Shown here: positions 51,935 to 64,000 of the stretch, piece after piece
Numbering within the stretch: position 1 is the first letter of the stretch
Layout of the letters: every line of letters starts with the position of its first letter
NCBI RefSeq assembly: GCF_037975245.1
Contig: NC_092572.1
Span: forward strand, 1,215,501 to 1,279,500
Reading direction: 5' to 3'
Source of the DNA: Apostichopus japonicus
Taxonomy: Eukaryota; Echinodermata; Holothuroidea; Aspidochirotida; Stichopodidae
Length of the DNA: 64,000 bases
Made by a program: the position numbers and the translations under genes
Notes under the pieces: model-generated
The model's input: the letters and a program-made list of their open reading frames with translations, nothing else
What the model was told of the DNA's origin: nothing
Database searches by the model: none

Positions 51935-54900
51935 CTTGACGAAAACTACGAAATCAAAGTAACAACCACTCGATTGCTGTCTTTTTAGTTACTTGTTTGG
52001 AGTAAACATATTCATTTTTGATTATAAAATATCGTCCTGATGTCGCAATATTGAACTGAGTCTATGATTTAACTATCTGTATTTAGATTAAGAATCGACA
52101 TAACACTTTGATAAGTCAAGGTTTGTATATAACAGCTATATTGAACTATTTCCATGATAGGTATATATTTAATGGGATGTTCTACCTGAAACGAAACCGT
52201 AAGTGCAGTATGTAGTCTCCACGGCAACACTATTGAATTGTGTTTATTGTTCTTAATGGAGTAGCGCACAGTCAGGCTTCTGCCTTTTCACTTTTCATCG
52301 TCTGTTTGAACCGCTAAATAGAAACAAGTATCTCAAAGCGAATGAGGAACTTGGTTATTGATTTGATTAAAATTGGGACAAGAGTCAAACGAACTTATTA
52401 GATCTTTGACTCATATTGTTGTCACTTTCACACTTAGTCCTATTAATATACTAGAATGTATTTACAAAGAATAGCTGGCTAAAACTGAATGATTAGTACT
52501 ATGTTTACCTTATTTCCAATTTATTTTTGCAGTCTTTTAACACACTTATGCCAATTTCTTAAACTAACATTAACTAAATGTATGTTTGCCAAGATACTTC
52601 ACGGACTACGCACAACCGAAAAATATACAATCAAAATTGATAACTGGCTAGTTCGCCATCTTTGTTTAATCATGTAGACATGCTGAACAATCAAGCAACG
52701 TCCATAACGTTATTAATACCGAGTTTTATGGGAAAGGAAGGGTCATATAGCTACTGTCAGAGTAATCATTCGTACCTGTTGTGATCAATCTAAATTATTT
52801 TGTTCTAAATGAATAGGGCAACGAAATTCATGACTGGAACGAGATATGTGGCCGTGACTTCTGGATTACACACCCAGTGCTCTACAAACTGAGCTACATA
52901 GCCCTTTGCTCGTGGCGATCTCTATATACATGTATACCTTGTTAAAAACACTGAATACCCTGTATACACGGTAACCGGTGATCACGTCCATGTTTCTTTC
53001 GATACAATCTAGGAAGTTATTTCAAGATAACTTTACATTTTTATGCATTTAAAAACAAATTATCAATGTTTCTGCTATCACAGACTTCCGTAAATTTTTC
53101 AATAAATACAGTAACTGATCTTCAATAAACGATATAAACCTTCCAATATGTTAACAAATGTTTTACGTAGCTGTGTGTTGTAATCTTGTATCGCAACGAC
53201 AGGAATAGAACGTATACATGGCCCAGTATGTCAGTTACATAATGTTATATCGTGTTATTATACTGAAGTATCATTCACTTTATTAATAATGCTTATGTTA
53301 CTGTTCTTATTTGCACAGAGAGGATTAACCGATACATATTTTAATTTCTATTCAGATAAGGTTGTAGCTGCAACGTCAAGGTGTAATATTGGTTTAGATA
53401 ACGAATAAGCTTAAAATCGGTATTGGGTACCTACTTGAAATATAATGTTTCTAATTTTTAACAACAGTTTTTTTGTTAGACCCTATACTATTGATAGTTC
53501 AGTCACCACTTAACATGGAATTATTAATCGTGCATTCACCAGACATGTTAATAATTGTCACAAGGCAATGATATTTCGGAACTGAATTTAGAGTCAAATC
53601 TTTCAGTTTGAAAAGTAACTCCAAAAGTAACATCTCTATTACTTCATTGCAGGTCAGTATTCGAGTTGGAGGGCCACTTTACGGCTTTATACTACTATAA
53701 CTATAACTCAGTTAAAATGTAAGGCTGGTGTTCAGTTTGACTGGTCTATTTTGTCGAAGACTACTTTAGCCATTTGCTGTCTTTCGAAGAAAATTGCAAT
53801 CATTCGGTTATATTTGTATATGGTCACCACAGGATAAATGTAGTCATGACATTCGGCATGTAGGCATGACACACAATACAGCGGCAAGGTATGAACGTTT
53901 ACACCACTGTGTACAATTTCCCATTGCATATATATCAACTGCACGACTATATGTAAGGTATCAAACGATTATATTATATGTCGTAACCCTGGATCAACCT
54001 CGAGACAGTTTCTATACAATACAAAGGCCATGTTATTTACATAGACCTAGCTGTGTGAACAGTTGTTTCCCAGCCATACGTTTACCGTAGGACTTCCCAC
54101 GCTAAGTTGAAACCTAAGTCAGAGGTAATTAATCTTAAACTTGAGCCACAAACCAGAATAAAAAAGCAGAAAAGGTTGGCATTTTACAAAGTAAAGTGTT
54201 AACCACTGTTTTTTAGTGAACACATTATACTATTAAAAGCGAAGAAAATGTTGTTGGCAATATTGAGTCAGATTGGCTAATTAACCAACATGATACGTTC
54301 CGGCAGTAATATATGATTTGTCCACTTCACTTTGAAAGGTAGAATACAACATATTTATTAGCAAAAACATGCTTTACATCAATTAAAATTGTCCAATTCA
54401 TATCACTGGAACATATTATTTGGCCAAATATAAATTAAACATAACTAAGTTCCCTTAATGAATGGATTGATCGAAGGGCACATTAGTTAGTGCTACCGAT
54501 AAGCAGTGCTACTTGTGCATTCACAATGACTTGAAAACACATGTTTATAAAAGAACATTGTGGGGTATTTGATGTCAAATTCAGTTATAAAAAATTAAGA
54601 AATATTATAGTTAACCTACAAAGACTGATGTCTTAGGCATAAACAAAGATGTCGGAGCAGCAGTAGTATCTCCACGTATTACTAAGACCATTCAGAATAT
54701 CAAATCAATCAATTACAATGAAGCATATCTGAACGTAGACTATGTTATACTTACATATGGCCCCACCGTATTGTCCACAAATGAGAATGGTATTCTTTTT
54801 TTACGTTGGTTTTTTTTTTATTGATTAAAACAAGTAGAAACTGGATTCGATTCACTGTAACTCTTGGTTATTATTGTAGGCTATGTACTAACGCTGAGTC

Positions 54901-56211
54901 ATAGGGCGCCACGCTCGTTATATATAACATTGGGTAACTCCAGACAGGTCATGGGGAATTCCAACTCAATAGAACCACACATATGTCAGTTGTTATACCT
55001 ATAAATAGGTACTCTAGCATTTCAACGTTGTACAAGGAATGAATACAGCGGTTATACATTCACAGTAAGTTTACCTTCACAACAATCGTCAAAAGTATTA
55101 CAAATATGCATATATACAATACAATGGAATTATAGCTCTTTTGTCGGAAACGAAGAAAAGTGACAATACGCACATGAAAGAGACAATTAGTTAGTCAGTT
55201 GGAAAGCTGACCCGGGGGTCACCGGAATTTTAATAAGCTTTGCTGACGTCACAGCATTTGGATTTGAAAAGGTAATCGTTCACTGAGACGCGATGAATAA
55301 ATGTGTGTTGTTTTCTTTACAACCTAATTCTGAGGTCTACTTTACCTTTAAAAAACTAAGAAAAATAGGTGTCTGACTTACCACTAGCAATGAATTCGAA
55401 CAGAATGACTCAAAGGAAAGCCTAAAAACTCTCTGTTGTTATTGTATGTACTATGTACTAATGCTTAACGTGTTCCATTTGGCGCAGATCAGTCTTGGAT
55501 AATGGTGGGGACGCGTGTCTGTTCTCTGATACTACTAAAGCGGAGCGCGACCAGGGGTTCGCGCGTAGCGTACAAGAATTGTTTGGGCAAATATACCCCC
55601 CAGATCGTCGGAAATAACACTTCCCAGACCCAATGATGCTGATGATGATGAAAGAAGGGAAATGCATGGGCGTCTGCAGGAAACAAATCAGGGGACAAAT
55701 ATTCCAAGTAGACTTTGTATACGATGGGTCTGGGGTCCTCTCCCAGAAAACAATTATAGACTGCCGTTCTTTTATTTAATGACAGATGCAGTGCCTGTAA
55801 CAACTGGTAAGCAGAGTTGTATATTTCATTTCAAGTTTGTCTAACTAGCCATACAATTCCAAGCTCAACAGGAAGTATCCTTAACAATATGATTCTATAT
55901 ATTTTATGAACATAATTCTACGAAAGAGTTTGATCAAGTTCTAACTATGAATGAATAGATTTAGCCAAGTTAATGCATGCATTTTCGTAGGTTTTCCCTC
56001 ATTTAGTAACAGGAGGTCAATATTAAATTGTTCTTTTGTTACGAGAACAATAAGAATGAGGTAATCAAACTCGGTATTAAAACATAAGTTCTTGATATGT
56101 TCATACCGTATGGCAGACGATAGCTAGTGCATGCAGTCGTAATACCAATAAGGCCCACATTTTACAGTCATTAACGAAACGGGCACTTGTATCTCCCATG
56201 GTTATTTGCAG
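51935..56211. other. Noncoding stretch, end of duplication copy 2
   Basis: It matches 18200-21320 of copy 1 up to about 55155. A diverged copy of the conserved hairpin repeat lies at 55530-55640 (stem at 55545-55564). A frame with NIPSRLCIRWVWGPLPENN up to a donor-like CTGGTAAGC at 55806 could be an exon, but its phase does not fit the TM exon at 56212. Confidence 0.45.
52836..52907 (-). repeat. tRNA-like SINE remnant in copy 2
   Basis: On the minus strand it reads GGGCTATGTAGCTCAGTTTG and then TAGAGCACTGGG..TCCAG, a good acceptor, D-arm and anticodon-arm pattern. The T arm is weak or absent. It is the counterpart of 19281-19343. Confidence 0.5.
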
Positions 56212-56552
56212 GAACGCTTTCTTTCCATGTCCACAGAGACTCTAAATACAACACAAAAATCAGAAGGGCGACAACCACGGCAATTAGAAAACACATGGGT
56301 GATAGTAGCTGGTGCATTCGTGTTGATTTCCAGTTGCATGTTGGTCTGTGGGTGTATCGCAGTCAGGAAATTTAGATGTATGTAAAAGTGTTGTCGATAC
56401 CTTTGATATTTAAAGTTAAGGAACAGAAATATTAAAGCAATTTGTATGATATATATATATATATAGACTTACGATGCCAAATAATGTCGTATTGAGTCAA
56501 ATACGATACAAAAACAATATTGAAACAAGGCGTGGAAGCATTATCCAGGGGT

Positions 56553-56715
56553 CACCATGAATTAGTCAATGCGAGGTGATTTGTTATTTGTTGTAAAAAA
56601 GTATCTTTTCCTCCGTACTTTTAGCAAATGACGCACCATGAATTAGGCAATGCGAGGTGATTTGTTATTTGTTGTAAAAAAGTATCTTTTCCTCCGTACT
56701 TTTAGCAATCTTATG
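56553..56715. repeat. 81-bp tandem duplication
   Basis: CACCATGAATTAG(T/G)CAATGC begins at 56553 and 56634, and the units are nearly identical over about 75 bp. The duplication is recent and sits in the first intron of the kinase-like gene. Confidence 0.95.
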
Positions 56716-59486
56716 TTAAATCAGGGTGTATTGATTACCCATAAACTATAAACTTTTCAATAGTTATATTATAATAAATTCACTTGGCCTCTCAATGACT
56801 TGAGATCACTAGCATAGGGGTCCTTAACACAACTAGGTTTTCTAATTTGATTAATAATTATGTTCACAAAAAGGGAATAGTAATCAACGTCTGCGTTACT
56901 TACCCTCACTGTGGACGGATTAATCCAAACATACATTCTATCTCTGTCCGTGTACAGTTTCAGTAACAAAAAAACCGCCAAGGGTGAGTATTATTTAACA
57001 CATTATATTGCAAATTGTTCACCCCTCCCCCTGTCACTGTTATAGTTTACTCTCGAAATACTGTATTATATTTGTTTATTTTGCTGTGGCACGCAGTCAA
57101 ATTACCATTAACGTTGATGATACAATCCAAAAGTTATACTATGCTTTTCATTCATTATTTTCCGTTTGGTTTAGAAATATCAACTCAAGTCATCAAATGA
57201 AGGCACTCGATAAAGACGAAGTAAGATATATTTTCATGTCATGTCATTTTCTGAATTCGATTAAGGGATATTGAGAATCTTATGAACGTTGATTTTATTT
57301 TAAGCACGAATCCATATCCAATAAATAGGACACAACTTTACAACTTTACATGTGGCTGCAATCTTGTTCACATGCAACAATTCAACAATGAATACCGGTG
57401 CCCTCCAAAGTAAACAAAAATATGCATTCCTTTGTAAATTGTTAACAAATTGATGATTTTTGCTGGATTTCTTATGTAGATTAACACATTATTTCAATAT
57501 CATGTATCACATACTTTTTTTCACCATGACTACAATTTAAATACATATGAAATAAAAACTAATGCAGTTGTATGAGATAAAACATGTACTTTATTATGTT
57601 TTAGTTAATCGAAATGAGAGACTCACAGAAAGGAAGTAAGCTATGTTCTTAATGTTCTTTACATCTTTATAACGGAACCGCCAAGCTTTAAACTAATGTA
57701 CATACTAAATATTAAAGTTTATTATAGTTACGATAATTACAGATAATTTGCATTGCTATATTAATAGGTTATGACATGTGTTATTTTGATACGAGAAGAG
57801 TATTCGTGTAACTTCACTGGTTATCGATACTGATTTCTGTAGCAGGAAAGAATTACCAAAGATACCTGTTGACGAGGAAAACTCACAAAACTCCCACGAT
57901 TCTGGAGGAAGTGAACCTAGTAAGTTTAGTCAATACAACGATAAGTAATTTAAATGAATCAATTAAACAGATTCATATCATTTATTACACACTGTCAGCA
58001 CTCAAAAGAGATACAGATAAAGCTTGTCAAGATTATGATCTCCCCAATATCTATAGAAGGAAATGAATACGACTGTTTGATACTTATGCCATTGTGTTAT
58101 ACAGTCCAACAAGAATAAATTGACACTGAGGGTTATATGGAGCCACTGTGTATTCATAAATACTGAGTAATTACAAGAGATAGACTCCAATAGGTTATTT
58201 GTAGAACTATTTCGTGTGTAATTTGTATTTTTTTCTTGGTTTAGGACATTTTCCTCTTTCGCAGATTATTATTCTACAGCAGATGTAATTTCAGGAAAAG
58301 ATCCCCAGATTTTGAATGAAAATGATATTTCCATCATTATGAATATCAAGATGGGAGAAATTAACAAAAGATGGATGGGATCTATTAATCTTTCTAATGA
58401 GACCAATAAGTTTGTTGTAGTAACAACTCTAACAGGCTAGTCACATTATGATATGCACTTATTGTACTTTTTCAGTTTCAAGGCCACGGTCAGATATTAT
58501 ATAATACAATGTCTGTATCGAGCTTTTGTGCAACAACGGTGAATTGTTGGCAATGGTGTTCCTTTTACACATCATTTAACGATGAGAGGGGATAAATCGA
58601 TTTGTGTAACAATCTGAACTATATATTAATTTGTGACTGTTTATGGTTCTGTTTTTAGAAAAGCTATTTATAAAGAAAGAAATTCATTGGGAGGTTTTCA
58701 GCAGAAAATGTCTCGAATTACCAGCATCGAACCATCTAGCGAAGATTGAAGCAATATCTATCCAAAGCAGTGAGTTATTATTGTCCATTTATTATAGATA
58801 AAGTTATAGTATATTGTTAACCTATATTTAGGTTTAAAAAATAAACAAAATTATGTCCATTCACCCATATTTGTACTGTTTTTATCTGCAAACTTTCCCA
58901 AACCCCCGAGTGTGATATGCCCGCCAAATAGTATAGAAAGGAATGGAATAGATCAAGGAGCTGATATGATCTTCTGGTCATAATAAATATATGAGAAAGA
59001 ACCTGAACTATTCATAACCATCCAAATTAGCTGCTGAGCGATTCCAGAATTGTAGTAATTATATATTATAATTATAAGGTTTCTTACGCTACAATACTTA
59101 TTACATGCAGGACATTTCAACATATGAAAACTTATTTATTATGAACACGTTTTCTTTAACTTAGTTTTTGTTCTTTTTATTTCTTGTCTTGTTCAGATAA
59201 ACTGTTTCTTATCAGTGAGCACTTCGTCTGTGAAAATATGCACAAAGTCTTGTCACGTGACACTAAAGATGAAAAAAGACTACTATTGTTGTAGTTCATT
59301 GTAAGTTCCTGACGTCATCAAACACATAGCAGGAGTTTTGGAAGGAATGGACGATATAAATACGTTCGGGGTCAGTAATGATAGAAACCTTTGCACTCAA
59401 AACGTAACAACATTAACAACGTTTTTTTTCCATATAGCTGTCTGATTATTGAGTATTATCGTCAACTTTTTTTGTTATAAACTTAG

Positions 59487-60375
59487 AAGTTTGCTGATGA
59501 CACCAAATTGTACTCTGAGGTCTCTTCCAAAAGCGATTCTGATAAGTTTCAAACGGATTTGGATAAGGTTTTTTCCTGGTCTCAGGGGTGGCAAATGCTT
59601 TTTAATATTGATAAATGCAAGGTAATGCACATTGGTAGTAGTAACCAAAAGTGTACATACAATCTTAATGGTGTGGAGCTACAGGAGGTCTCTGTTGAAA
59701 GAGACCTAGGTATCTACATTGACTCATCTCTGCAACCTTCTAAACATTGTCTTGAAGCTGCTAAAAGAGGTAATAGGGTTTTAGATATGATCAAGAGCAA
59801 CTTCAGTTTTCTGAAAGAGGACATCGTAGTTAGGCTTTATAAGCAGTTGGTTAGGCCTCATCTGGAGTATGCTTTGCAGGCTTGGAACCCATATTTTGCT
59901 AAGGATAAGGAAGTACTTGAAAAGGTCCAGAGGAGGGCTACTAGGATAATTACTTCCTTAAAGAGTGTTCCTTTTTATAGGCGGTTACAACTGTTGAATC
60001 TCACCACACTGGAGCTTAGGAGGTTACGAAGGGACTTGATCCAGGTTTTCAAGATTGTGTATGGTTTCGTCAATTTTTCCTTTACCGACTTTTTCATGTT
60101 TGCTAACAGTAGTTGTACCAGAGGTCATTGTCTTAAACTCCAAAAGTCGCGTAGTAGGATTAATATTCGGCATAACTTTTTTTCTAATAGGGTTGTGAAT
60201 GAGTGGAATGGTTTGCCTGAGATGGGTTTAAGAATGCTTTGGACAAGCACTTTAAGCATTGTAATCGGATCTGAGTGTTTGTGTCTTCAGTTTTTTTTTC
60301 TCTCTCTATAGGGTACTTGATGGGGACTGAAGTGTCCCTCCTGATCCTTTTTTTTCTACTAAACTAAACTAAACT
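59487..60375 (+). mobile_element. 5'-truncated CR1/L2-like LINE fragment
   Basis: It starts abruptly at KFADDTKLYS, the catalytic YADD-type box of a reverse transcriptase, and continues with WQMLFNIDKCKVMHIG, DLGIYIDSSLQPSKH and LVRPHLEYALQAWNPY. After a shift near 60220 the usual C-terminus FKNALDKHFKHCNRI appears in another frame. The 3' tail is (CTAAA)n at 60358-60375. TAAACTTA lies on both sides and may be a target duplication, although it overlaps the tail motif. It lies in an intron of the kinase-like gene. Confidence 0.85.
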
Positions 60376-61564
60376 TATCTTGATTTCGTAAATAATTTCT
60401 AAGTGAACAACGTGTTAACACTTTGTCTCATATTACTCATTTGTGCTTCTCCACACATGAATCAAACTTATTGTTTTTCATCTTTGTTTATTTCCTTCAC
60501 CCTGGCCTCGAAGGACAGGTCAAATTATTTGACTTCTGTCTGGCTCGCGATGCACCGAAAATAGCTACTCTTAAAAAAGAAAATATAGAATAAAAATGTT
60601 TAATTTGAATATTAATTACAAGATTAAGAAAAAATGTTTTCTTCAATCAACTTATTCGTTATTCCGTAATAAATCTTCCAATCACTCATTGATTTAATCG
60701 ACCGAAATATTAAAATCAGCATAATCTTCCGGTAAAAATAATATATCCGAAACCGATAAACCTGTACATATAAACTGACTGCGGCTCTTCTTTGGTATAG
60801 TACTACACGTTATAGGCTTGTATGGTCAAAGTTGATATCGATTTTTTAGATAGTTTTTTTTAAAACCATTTAACAATTATCTGTGTCATATGAAATGTAT
60901 TAAAGAAATAACAAGGTCTAGGATGTACTTATATCACAGAGGACAACAAAAACACGTTAACTAAACATTCAGTGTGATTGCTTTTTATTTCAAAAGTTTA
61001 GATTATATTGGATAGTAGTTTACAATTTCATACATGACATGTTTGCGTTTTTTAACTAATGCAGTTATAGCATTACCGTATATGAGATACATTTCTCCAC
61101 GCTCGTTTTAACAATGTTGTCATTGATATTTTAAGAGAAATAAAACAGTCGCCATTTTCCCGTGTAGCTAACTGAAACGGTGGCTAATAACAATATTTCT
61201 ATTGAAATTAAATATTTACTTTTTGCATCAGATTCGTTCCGTGACTTTGAATCAATTTCCACCTGAAATGTTCATGTTGAATCAGTATACAGAATCCAGT
61301 GACGTGTGGTCTACAGCAGAAGTAATATAGGAGATTATGAAAGCGGGTAAAGCAAACTAAGTTCTATCAAACTTAAGGCAGTTGCATAAATTATTAAGTA
61401 TTTGTAGTATATTACTCAATTACTTACAGGGATAAAATCTTGTTCGATTGTTGTAATTATAACTGTTCTCTTCGACCTTCCATTCATCAATTGAGAGCAA
61501 CATTCGTAGCTGTAAGTATTCATTACTCATCTTTAGAACAAAATTTCAAAAATCAGTCCATAGT

Positions 61565-61740
61565 CAATGGCGGAACGAGGGTTATTGGTCAAGGGGGCGA
61601 GAATGGTCTGTATGGGCGCTTTCGACACTATCTAAGCGGAGCGCCACCACAGGTTGGCGCGGAGCATACAGATAATTTTGAGTTAAGATACACCCTAGAT
61701 CGCCGGAAATGACCCTTTCCGGGACTTTCTAATTTGCAGA
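61565..61740. repeat. Fragment of the hairpin-bearing repeat
   Basis: CTATCTAAGCGGAGCGCCAC and the following GCGGAGC, TACA and CGCCGGAAATGA match the interior of the alpha and beta elements. The hairpin stem is GCGCCA at 61641-61646 with TGGCGC at 61655-61660. It lies between two kinase-gene exons. Confidence 0.7.
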
Positions 61741-62417
61741 TAAACGAAGAATAAATAGGTATCATCGCCATTTCTGATAACTCGGAAGTTTAAATGGGTG
61801 TTGGAAGTACATGTGCTTCATCACAATCCCTGTGGTATCTTTGTGGGTGCTCATGTTTCCGTAGCCCTGGTACAATGCCTGTTGTGCCTATTAGGTATTT
61901 TGGACCTGTAAATGCCAACAAAACCACATCTTGTCAGAAAATTATACACCAACAAAATGTGACAAATGTTAATAGGTAGATGAGAGCGCAAAAAAAGTCA
62001 ATAATCGCGAATAAGTAAAAAGTGGTAAAAAGCTGAAAAGGGCGCCAGCAGTCCATTTGAGTCCGTCGGGGGGGGGGGGGCATCCGCCCCTGACTGTATG
62101 GACGCTCCGCCATACTTTGACATATAGTCTGCTTTGCTCTTTGAAATATTTCAACTCAGGCTTTTCTTGCAAAAACGTATAATGAACTAACAAGGCACTT
62201 TAGCTAATAGTTACTTAAAAGTTAATGCTAATTCTACTATGTTTATCCTGATTTTATATCTACAGTACGTACTGATATTATCCCTTAACAGATATTTGAG
62301 AAACTCATCACGGACAGTTCTTACGAGATACCGATACCTACGACGTATTTACCTATGAGAGCCCGTGATACCGCTCAACCTACCTATGTAGAGCAAATCT
62401 ACCATGCTGGAATGTGA

Positions 62418-63447
62418 ACTGGGTGTTGCAGGGCTCTGATATTGGATGTCATTGCTGGACGGTGCGGTATCTGGGGAGCCCCGGATGCTGCTGGAAACTG
62501 GAAACCAACCTTTTGGGGATATGAAACTAGTCATTATTCATTCTTATAAAGTCTGAGACGTTATTTGTGGTGCGAAATGAAATTGAAACTAAGCTGCATG
62601 TGCATGACGTACAGTGCACCGTTATATGAACATATCCAACAAAATAGCCAGCTGCAATTAGGTCATTTAACTGTAAAGTTAATCATCGAAATGTATCCTA
62701 TGGGAGTAGCAGTGCGGCCAGTCGATCAGTAGGTGGGTTTTCATTCTCTCATAGGAGAGAATGATGGTGGTGGGAGCGAAGCATTGGAAAAGAGTAGGCC
62801 ATTTTGAATATACTTTAATTGATTGTTGAAAGAAAATATAGACGTACTTAATATTGTTATACAGGATATAACGTTATCTGAAGCTGCTTGGAATAAACAA
62901 CACGATTAACATAATATGACATGTGACATGTAAATTACCAATAATGGATTCCGTGTCTGATTTAACATAAATATGTCACATGCAAAGCGTTCACACCAAA
63001 AAGGCTATCAGACGAAAACCTGTCATTCTAAAAAGAGATCGTGATCAAAAGCGACCGTTCAAGACACCATCGTTATAAAAGCTGTCACAATAACAATTAA
63101 CGAACCAAAAGGTGTATTTTATATTTGTTGTGATCATTTTACTTCATACGAAATTAACTTTATCTGATTATTACAAATAAACAAGCACTGCTTATCCTTA
63201 ATAAGACGGCAATTACTAACAATAAAATTACCAGGAGTCTGTTAGTTCCTATAGTAATAGTAAGAATTAAGAAGAACGTTATTACAGCTGCTACTCGGTG
63301 CAAATTCTCTCAATACAACACAAACGTATACTAATTGTCGTATATGTTTTATTATATACATTTTATCAACAGACTAGAAACTAATAAAGGTTAGGGGGAA
63401 ATTAATATGTTAATTATAATAATCGTTAATAGCCACAGAAACAACAA
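62418..63447. other. Noncoding stretch between convergent gene ends
   Basis: AT-rich sequence without plausible exons. It would hold the 3' UTRs of the kinase-like gene (plus) and of the gene with a terminal exon at 63448 (minus). AATAAA on the minus strand lies at 63353-63348. Confidence 0.45.
62741..62764. repeat. Perfect 10-bp inverted repeat
   Basis: TCATTCTCTC and GAGAGAATGA flank an ATAG loop. The sequence lies after the kinase-gene stop. There is no U-run or other sign of function. Confidence 0.6.
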
Positions 63448-63557
63448 TTACACAGCGGTGCTTTGAACTAAGAACGTCGTTTCGTCCTGTTTACTCTTTA
63501 TCCACTTTCCTTCTTCAAAGTGTAGGTTGAAGGTCTCATCATCTTTTCTGCGATTGA
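63448..63557 (-). CDS. Candidate 3' terminal exon, product unknown
   Basis: On the minus strand a strong acceptor (TTTATTTCGCAG) at 63558 opens a 110-bp frame ending in TAA at 63450-63448. It reads NRRKDDETFNLHFEEGKW, then SKQDETTFLVQSTAV. A polyadenylation hexamer AATAAA lies about 95 bp downstream (63353-63348). The charged, low-hydrophobicity sequence is coding-like, but I do not recognise a family, and upstream exons would lie at the very end of or beyond the window. Confidence 0.35.
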
Positions 63558-64000
63558 CTGCGAAATAAATGACAACCATGTTTACATTTATTATTATCCT
63601 CTCACCATGTACATATTTAGTTTGATGTTCCAGTCGTGAATATATTAGCGTATAGACCATCGGTGAATTTAAAAATGTGTCTTTCATTAACATTTTAACC
63701 TTTAACGGTTTACTTTGAAATTAGGTGACAGGCACATCTATCGTGACAGTAGTATGAATACAAGTGTTTCTGAGTATTTTGTTTTATCTGATTTGAACCC
63801 TATCTTTGGTCTCACTCATCTCGTGATCGTGAAATGGCCTAAACACTAAATTCATCAGTAACAGAAAAAAAACAGATGAAACACCAAGATATAGATTTAT
63901 CGTGCTTAACGTACGTTATTCGTCATTCTGTAGTTGAAATATCCTTACCCGAGAAAAAAACGGCAAAGTGCAAATTTATTCTGAAGCTGTGGTTACATGA

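Larger units (their letters stand above)
56212..62417 (+). pseudogene. Transmembrane tyrosine-kinase-like gene, decayed
   Basis: Exons a-e fit in phase: 56212-56377 (TM, WVIVAGAFVLISSCMLVCGC), 57605-57635, 57846-57919, 58265-58435 (IKMGEINKRWMGSI, then KFVVVTTLT) and 58659-58769 (HWEVFSRKCLELP, HLAKIEAIS). From 59197 come LFLISEHFVCENM, a TAG at 59292, and in a shifted frame IKHIAGVLEGMD and GVSNDRNLCTQNV (catalytic loop). Near 60499-60590 is VKLFDFCLARD, and at 61232 PPEMFMLNQYTESSDVWS, then TAG at 61328 where Trp is expected (VI*EIMKAGK). At 61430-61511 is CNYNCSLRPSIHQL (subdomain XI), and at 62292-62417 a tail with SYEIPI and PTYVEQIY. The VAIK Lys is Thr, HRD reads DRN and DFG reads DFC, so catalysis is unlikely even before the nonsense changes. 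No extracellular exons were identified. Confidence 0.65.

Noticed and set aside
55662-55844. Possible extracellular exon of the kinase-like gene ending at CTG|GTAAGC
   Set aside because: Its reading phase does not fit the TM exon at 56212 and the alternative frame has a stop. It also overlaps the edge of a repeat.

Overview
The window looks like AT-rich, repeat-laden genomic DNA of a marine invertebrate. Small exons have GT-AG borders, LINEs of RTE and CR1/L2 type are present, and the multi-exon genes encode immunoglobulin-domain receptors and an NLR-type NACHT protein. An echinoderm, perhaps a sea cucumber, is my best guess. That is inference, because nothing here is diagnostic at species level.

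The centrepiece is a head-to-head pair of single-pass receptor genes. On the minus strand (14112 down to 7157) is a predicted protein with signal peptide, two Ig-like domains, one transmembrane helix and a cytosolic NACHT NTPase with an LRR-like tail: in effect a membrane-anchored NLR. On the plus strand (14796-18191) is a 311-residue receptor with signal peptide, two Ig-like domains, one transmembrane helix and a short tail ending in a consensus ITIM (LGYAPI). Their ATGs are 683 bp apart, so they probably share a bidirectional promoter. All exon borders and phases were worked out by hand and are consistent.

The whole block (about 7045-21320) is duplicated in the same orientation at about 39545-55155. 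In the second copy the NACHT gene has a CR1/L2-like LINE inserted in its signal-peptide exon with a 5-bp target duplication, has lost the second Ig exon and carries a one-base deletion. It still keeps two 3' LRR-like exons that copy 1 lacks. Its ITIM-type partner is a clear pseudogene.

From 56212 to 62417 lies a decayed transmembrane tyrosine-kinase-like gene on the plus strand. It has a TM exon, glycine-rich loop region, altered VAIK, HRD and DFG motifs, subdomains VIII, IX and XI and a tyrosine-bearing tail, with a LINE fragment in one intron. A possible 3' terminal exon of another minus-strand gene lies at 63448-63557.

The rest is mostly noncoding. It includes an RTE-like LINE (28755-31430), two long TIR elements with 5-bp target duplications (23210-25247 and 31670-33572), six copies of a conserved short hairpin, tRNA-like SINE remnants, (TA)n tracts, and long stretches where I see no gene.
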